From the NCBI GenBank assembly GCA_947168045.1, contig CAMVKN010000025.1:1-45617 (forward strand): a stretch of DNA of 45,617 bases, read 5' to 3'. This stretch comes from an uncultured Prevotellaceae bacterium (GTDB taxonomy: Bacteria > Bacteroidota > Bacteroidia > Bacteroidales > Bacteroidaceae). A model generated the notes under the pieces. It was not told the DNA's origin. It did not search any database and saw only the letters and a list, made by a program, of their open reading frames with translations. Position numbers and translations under genes: made by a program. Shown one piece after another: positions 43,285 to 45,617 of the stretch; within the stretch, counting starts at the first letter, position 1, and every line of letters begins with the position of its first letter.

Positions 43285-45450
43285 TTAATTTGTTGTTGCT
43301 CCTAAAATTTTTGTTGTAATGGGTATCGTTATCAGAGGTGCCCCTTGCATTGTCGAGCCACCAAGAAACGTTTTCCCGCTTAGCGTTAATGTCGAATTCT
43401 CGGGGACGCTTTCGGATTGGAACACATAAACATCCTCGCCATCCTTCATCCACGGCGCACTTGCGGTGATGAACGCGCATGGTACATCAGCCGGCATTCT
43501 TACAGTCACGTATGGATTACTGTCGTGATCGGCTATCGTAATACATTCGCCTTTATGAAAATCATGTACGTTGACGCTGTCCTTGCCACTGTAGTCGGGT
43601 CGCCATAAGGCAGGGGTGTGCTGCGCGTATGGCTGATTGACCTCCGTGGGACGGGAGAAGTCACGAGCAATGCCGAGAATGGTGCCACCGTTAATAGTAA
43701 AATTCCTGTACTCATCGCAATCAAAATCTTCGTCACGAAAGTGTGCGTTGAGGGCCACCACCATTCCTCCATTGATGGTAAGGTTACCATTAAGGTCGAT
43801 ACCATCGTTATCAGAAGAAAACACGTATGTCTTTCCTCCGTTTATTGTCAGGTTCTTCTGCACGTTGATGCCATCGTCGAAGGTCTCACATGTTATCTCT
43901 CCACCCTCTATCTTCATGTAACCGTTACACTCAATGCCCTCACCTCCCATGCCATGAGTTACGGCATTTATCCGTCCGCTATAAACATAGACGTGACTTT
44001 TGCCTTTGTATGCCTTGGGACAACCAAAGCGCTTGTCAAGTATTGTGTCGTTGATGATGGCGCTGCCTTGCGTCTCAATGGTCATCTGCAGGAGGCTATC
44101 CTCAGCCAGCATCTCTCCCAGCTCAAGATTTCCGTCGCATGTGATGCCTTTGCCACCCAGTCCTTTTTGTAAGATGTCTACATGTCCAGAGCGTATCAGC
44201 ATATTCCCATCAGAATCCAATATCTTGGAAGTGTAGTAGTCCTCTTCGCCTTCCGCATTCAGATATCCACTGCCGTCACAGGCAAAAGTAGCCATAAGCA
44301 TACTGTTCTCAAATAAGAAATCACGGTCTGAGGAGATGCCTTTGCCTCCCATTCCTGTGTGGCTTAGCTGGATGGCAGAATTGGAAATTCGGATGGTGTC
44401 ATCACTTTTCAGAAACGTGCAATAGCTTGGATCGCCTTTTTTTACAACAGCTCCTCCTGAGGCATCGCCTAAAATCGTGCCACCATCGATGACGATGCCT
44501 CTATTTGCCTTTACCCCTTTGCTCTGGTCAGCCAAAAGATGCAGCAGCAACTTACCACCAGACTGAGAAAAGAGATTATCGGCTTTAATTCCTTTGGTGT
44601 CGGGAAAGGCAAGCCTAACGTCTAACAGTCCGTTATGGAACTCTACATTGCCGTGATCTGCATGAAGTCCGCTGCCTGCAACACTGTCTATATAAACGGA
44701 ACCGTTTTCAACGGAAATAGAGCTATCTGCCCGGATGCCATCATCTACCGCGTTTGGTATTTTCACATTGGCATTGATGGTTATGCCTCCTTTCCTTGAA
44801 TTGATGGCATGCTTATGTCGGCCACGCACGGTAAGAAATCCTTCACCGCTGAAGTAAATGGAACCACCAGCATAAAGCGCTGCATTGGCTTCGTCACCGC
44901 TATCAGCATATATTGTGGCATCGGTAATTATATTGTTGGTTGATTCCGTCAGCTCAACAAAGGCGGTATGTCTGTTGGGCAGACTGATGCAGCTGCCCGT
45001 CTCTGAACTCAGTGTGAGGTTGTCAAGGACAAGCGTAATAGTGGTATCGCTCTTGATAACAACGCGCTGGTTGCTGCTAACGCCACTAAGCTTGCATATA
45101 AGAGGCTCACTTCGGGTGGTTGTTATTTCCGTCGTCGTCTGACTAACATCAGTGACGATACCCATTACGTCGGGGTTGACGATGCTTGTTACGCTATCTT
45201 TGAAATGGACATGCAACGTGTCCGTCAGCACCGTATTGAACAGAACGGTGTCAGCATCAATATGTCTTGCGGTTTCCCAACCTTTAGGATAAACATCAAA
45301 AATGTGTGTCTGAACCATTTTGATGCTGTCAACCGTTTCTATAGCACATGCACCCATGCAGTTGCCCTTGACAAAGACTAACTGCTGCGCACATACACTG
45401 AGCGTAGCGCAAAAAAGAAGGGGAAAAACAATGCAGAAATATCGTGCCAT
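43285..45450 (-). CDS. Cthe_2159-like carbohydrate-binding beta-helix protein
   Basis: A 721-residue secreted protein: signal peptide (MARYFCIVFPLLFCATLSVCA), then a long parallel beta-helix of repeating turns such as GGITINANVKI, NAVDDGIRADSSISV, DDGINVQKNLTINGG and DNDGIDLNGNLTINGG. This matches the carbohydrate-binding family whose founder binds polygalacturonate with calcium. Many 'KGI/GI' Asp-rich loops could bind calcium. It is first of a three-gene secreted operon; no consensus promoter is visible in the 167 bp to the window edge (45451-45617), which otherwise shows nothing I can identify. Base use is more AT-rich than in the housekeeping genes. Confidence 0.85.
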   Translation of the reverse strand: MARYFCIVFPLLFCATLSVCAQQLVFVKGNCMGACAIETVDSIKMVQTHIFDVYPKGWETARHIDADTVLFNTVLTDTLHVHFKDSVTSIVNPDVMGIVTDVSQTTTEITTTRSEPLICKLSGVSSNQRVVIKSDTTITLVLDNLTLSSETGSCISLPNRHTAFVELTESTNNIITDATIYADSGDEANAALYAGGSIYFSGEGFLTVRGRHKHAINSRKGGITINANVKIPNAVDDGIRADSSISVENGSVYIDSVAGSGLHADHGNVEFHNGLLDVRLAFPDTKGIKADNLFSQSGGKLLLHLLADQSKGVKANRGIVIDGGTILGDASGGAVVKKGDPSYCTFLKSDDTIRISNSAIQLSHTGMGGKGISSDRDFLFENSMLMATFACDGSGYLNAEGEEDYYTSKILDSDGNMLIRSGHVDILQKGLGGKGITCDGNLELGEMLAEDSLLQMTIETQGSAIINDTILDKRFGCPKAYKGKSHVYVYSGRINAVTHGMGGEGIECNGYMKIEGGEITCETFDDGINVQKNLTINGGKTYVFSSDNDGIDLNGNLTINGGMVVALNAHFRDEDFDCDEYRNFTINGGTILGIARDFSRPTEVNQPYAQHTPALWRPDYSGKDSVNVHDFHKGECITIADHDSNPYVTVRMPADVPCAFITASAPWMKDGEDVYVFQSESVPENSTLTLSGKTFLGGSTMQGAPLITIPITTKILGATTN

Positions 45451-45617
45451 GTGTTCCGCCGCCTACAAACACCCAGAATAGGCATTTCTCAAGAATACTG
45501 TTGTTTACCATATAACACAAAAAAGGCGCAGGTGTCTGTTTCTCTCGCCTACCCTGGATACACAGGCTCTCGCATTGCCCAAACCACACAGGATAGACAA
45601 CGCAGTTAGCCCACGCC

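Noticed and set aside
45329..45589. 86-residue minus-strand frame overlapping the start of the Cthe_2159-like gene
   Set aside because: It is in another frame over the signal-peptide region, Cys-rich by chance, with no promoter or family features.

Overview
The window looks like chromosomal DNA from a moderately GC-rich Bacteroidales bacterium, most likely Prevotella or a close relative (inference from gene content and style; no search was run). The lineage evidence is: promoters of the form TTTG-N19/20-TAnnTTTG with almost no Shine-Dalgarno signal; fused SecDF; an LptD-like protein with a separate OstA-like protein; Bacteroidetes-type rhomboid, MurF, GuaB and RecQ; and secreted proteins ending in a sorting-type 'LQGR...GLYI' tail. 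No rRNA, tRNA, CRISPR array, transposase-type IS or prophage was found.

Layout. (1) 1-8.6 kb, minus strand: a housekeeping and envelope-biogenesis operon read guaB > four-helix-bundle gene > PpiC-type isomerase > SurA-like isomerase > OstA-like protein > small membrane protein > mutL. (2) 8.7-13.1 kb, minus: clpP > clpX > recQ. (3) 13.4-17.75 kb, minus: a phosphonate biosynthesis operon (PEP mutase with N-terminal cytidylyltransferase-like domain > phosphonopyruvate decarboxylase fused to a MobA-like nucleotidyltransferase > 2-aminoethylphosphonate transaminase), closed by a strong hairpin terminator. A divergent plus-strand run starts at 17.86 kb: GT4 glycosyltransferase > RecD-like helicase > HD-domain protein. 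(4) 21.1-26.9 kb: an Rpn-type PD-(D/E)XK nuclease (minus), then lptD and murF (plus). (5) 26.9-33.5 kb, minus: pectinesterase-like lipoprotein, secDF, endonuclease/exonuclease/phosphatase-family protein, rhomboid protease. (6) 33.6-38.4 kb: hup, a CYTH protein with a 51-residue membrane protein, an aldo/keto reductase with a rhamnose-type mutarotase, prfB, and a glycine-zipper lipoprotein. (7) 38.4-39.05 kb: a gene-free, palindrome-rich repeat element. (8) 39.05-45.45 kb, minus: a secreted-protein operon (Cthe_2159-like beta-helix protein > 1331-residue cohesin/dockerin protein > small acidic-tailed peptide).

The most unusual layer is in the non-coding DNA. Gene junctions carry short-period tandem repeats (7, 9 and 21 bp). 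In two operons a 7-bp repeat fills exactly the interval from stop codon to next start codon. At two envelope genes, ostA and murF, an inverted repeat has one arm in the leader and the other inside the coding sequence, so the start codon sits in the loop and repeat DNA has become protein. A 21-bp repeat, exactly two helical turns, forms arrays at 13.2 kb and 38.6 kb; the second lies in a roughly 0.4-kb element bounded by GTGCAC-rich inverted repeats. In the phosphonate operon two different nucleotidyltransferase folds are fused to consecutive pathway enzymes.
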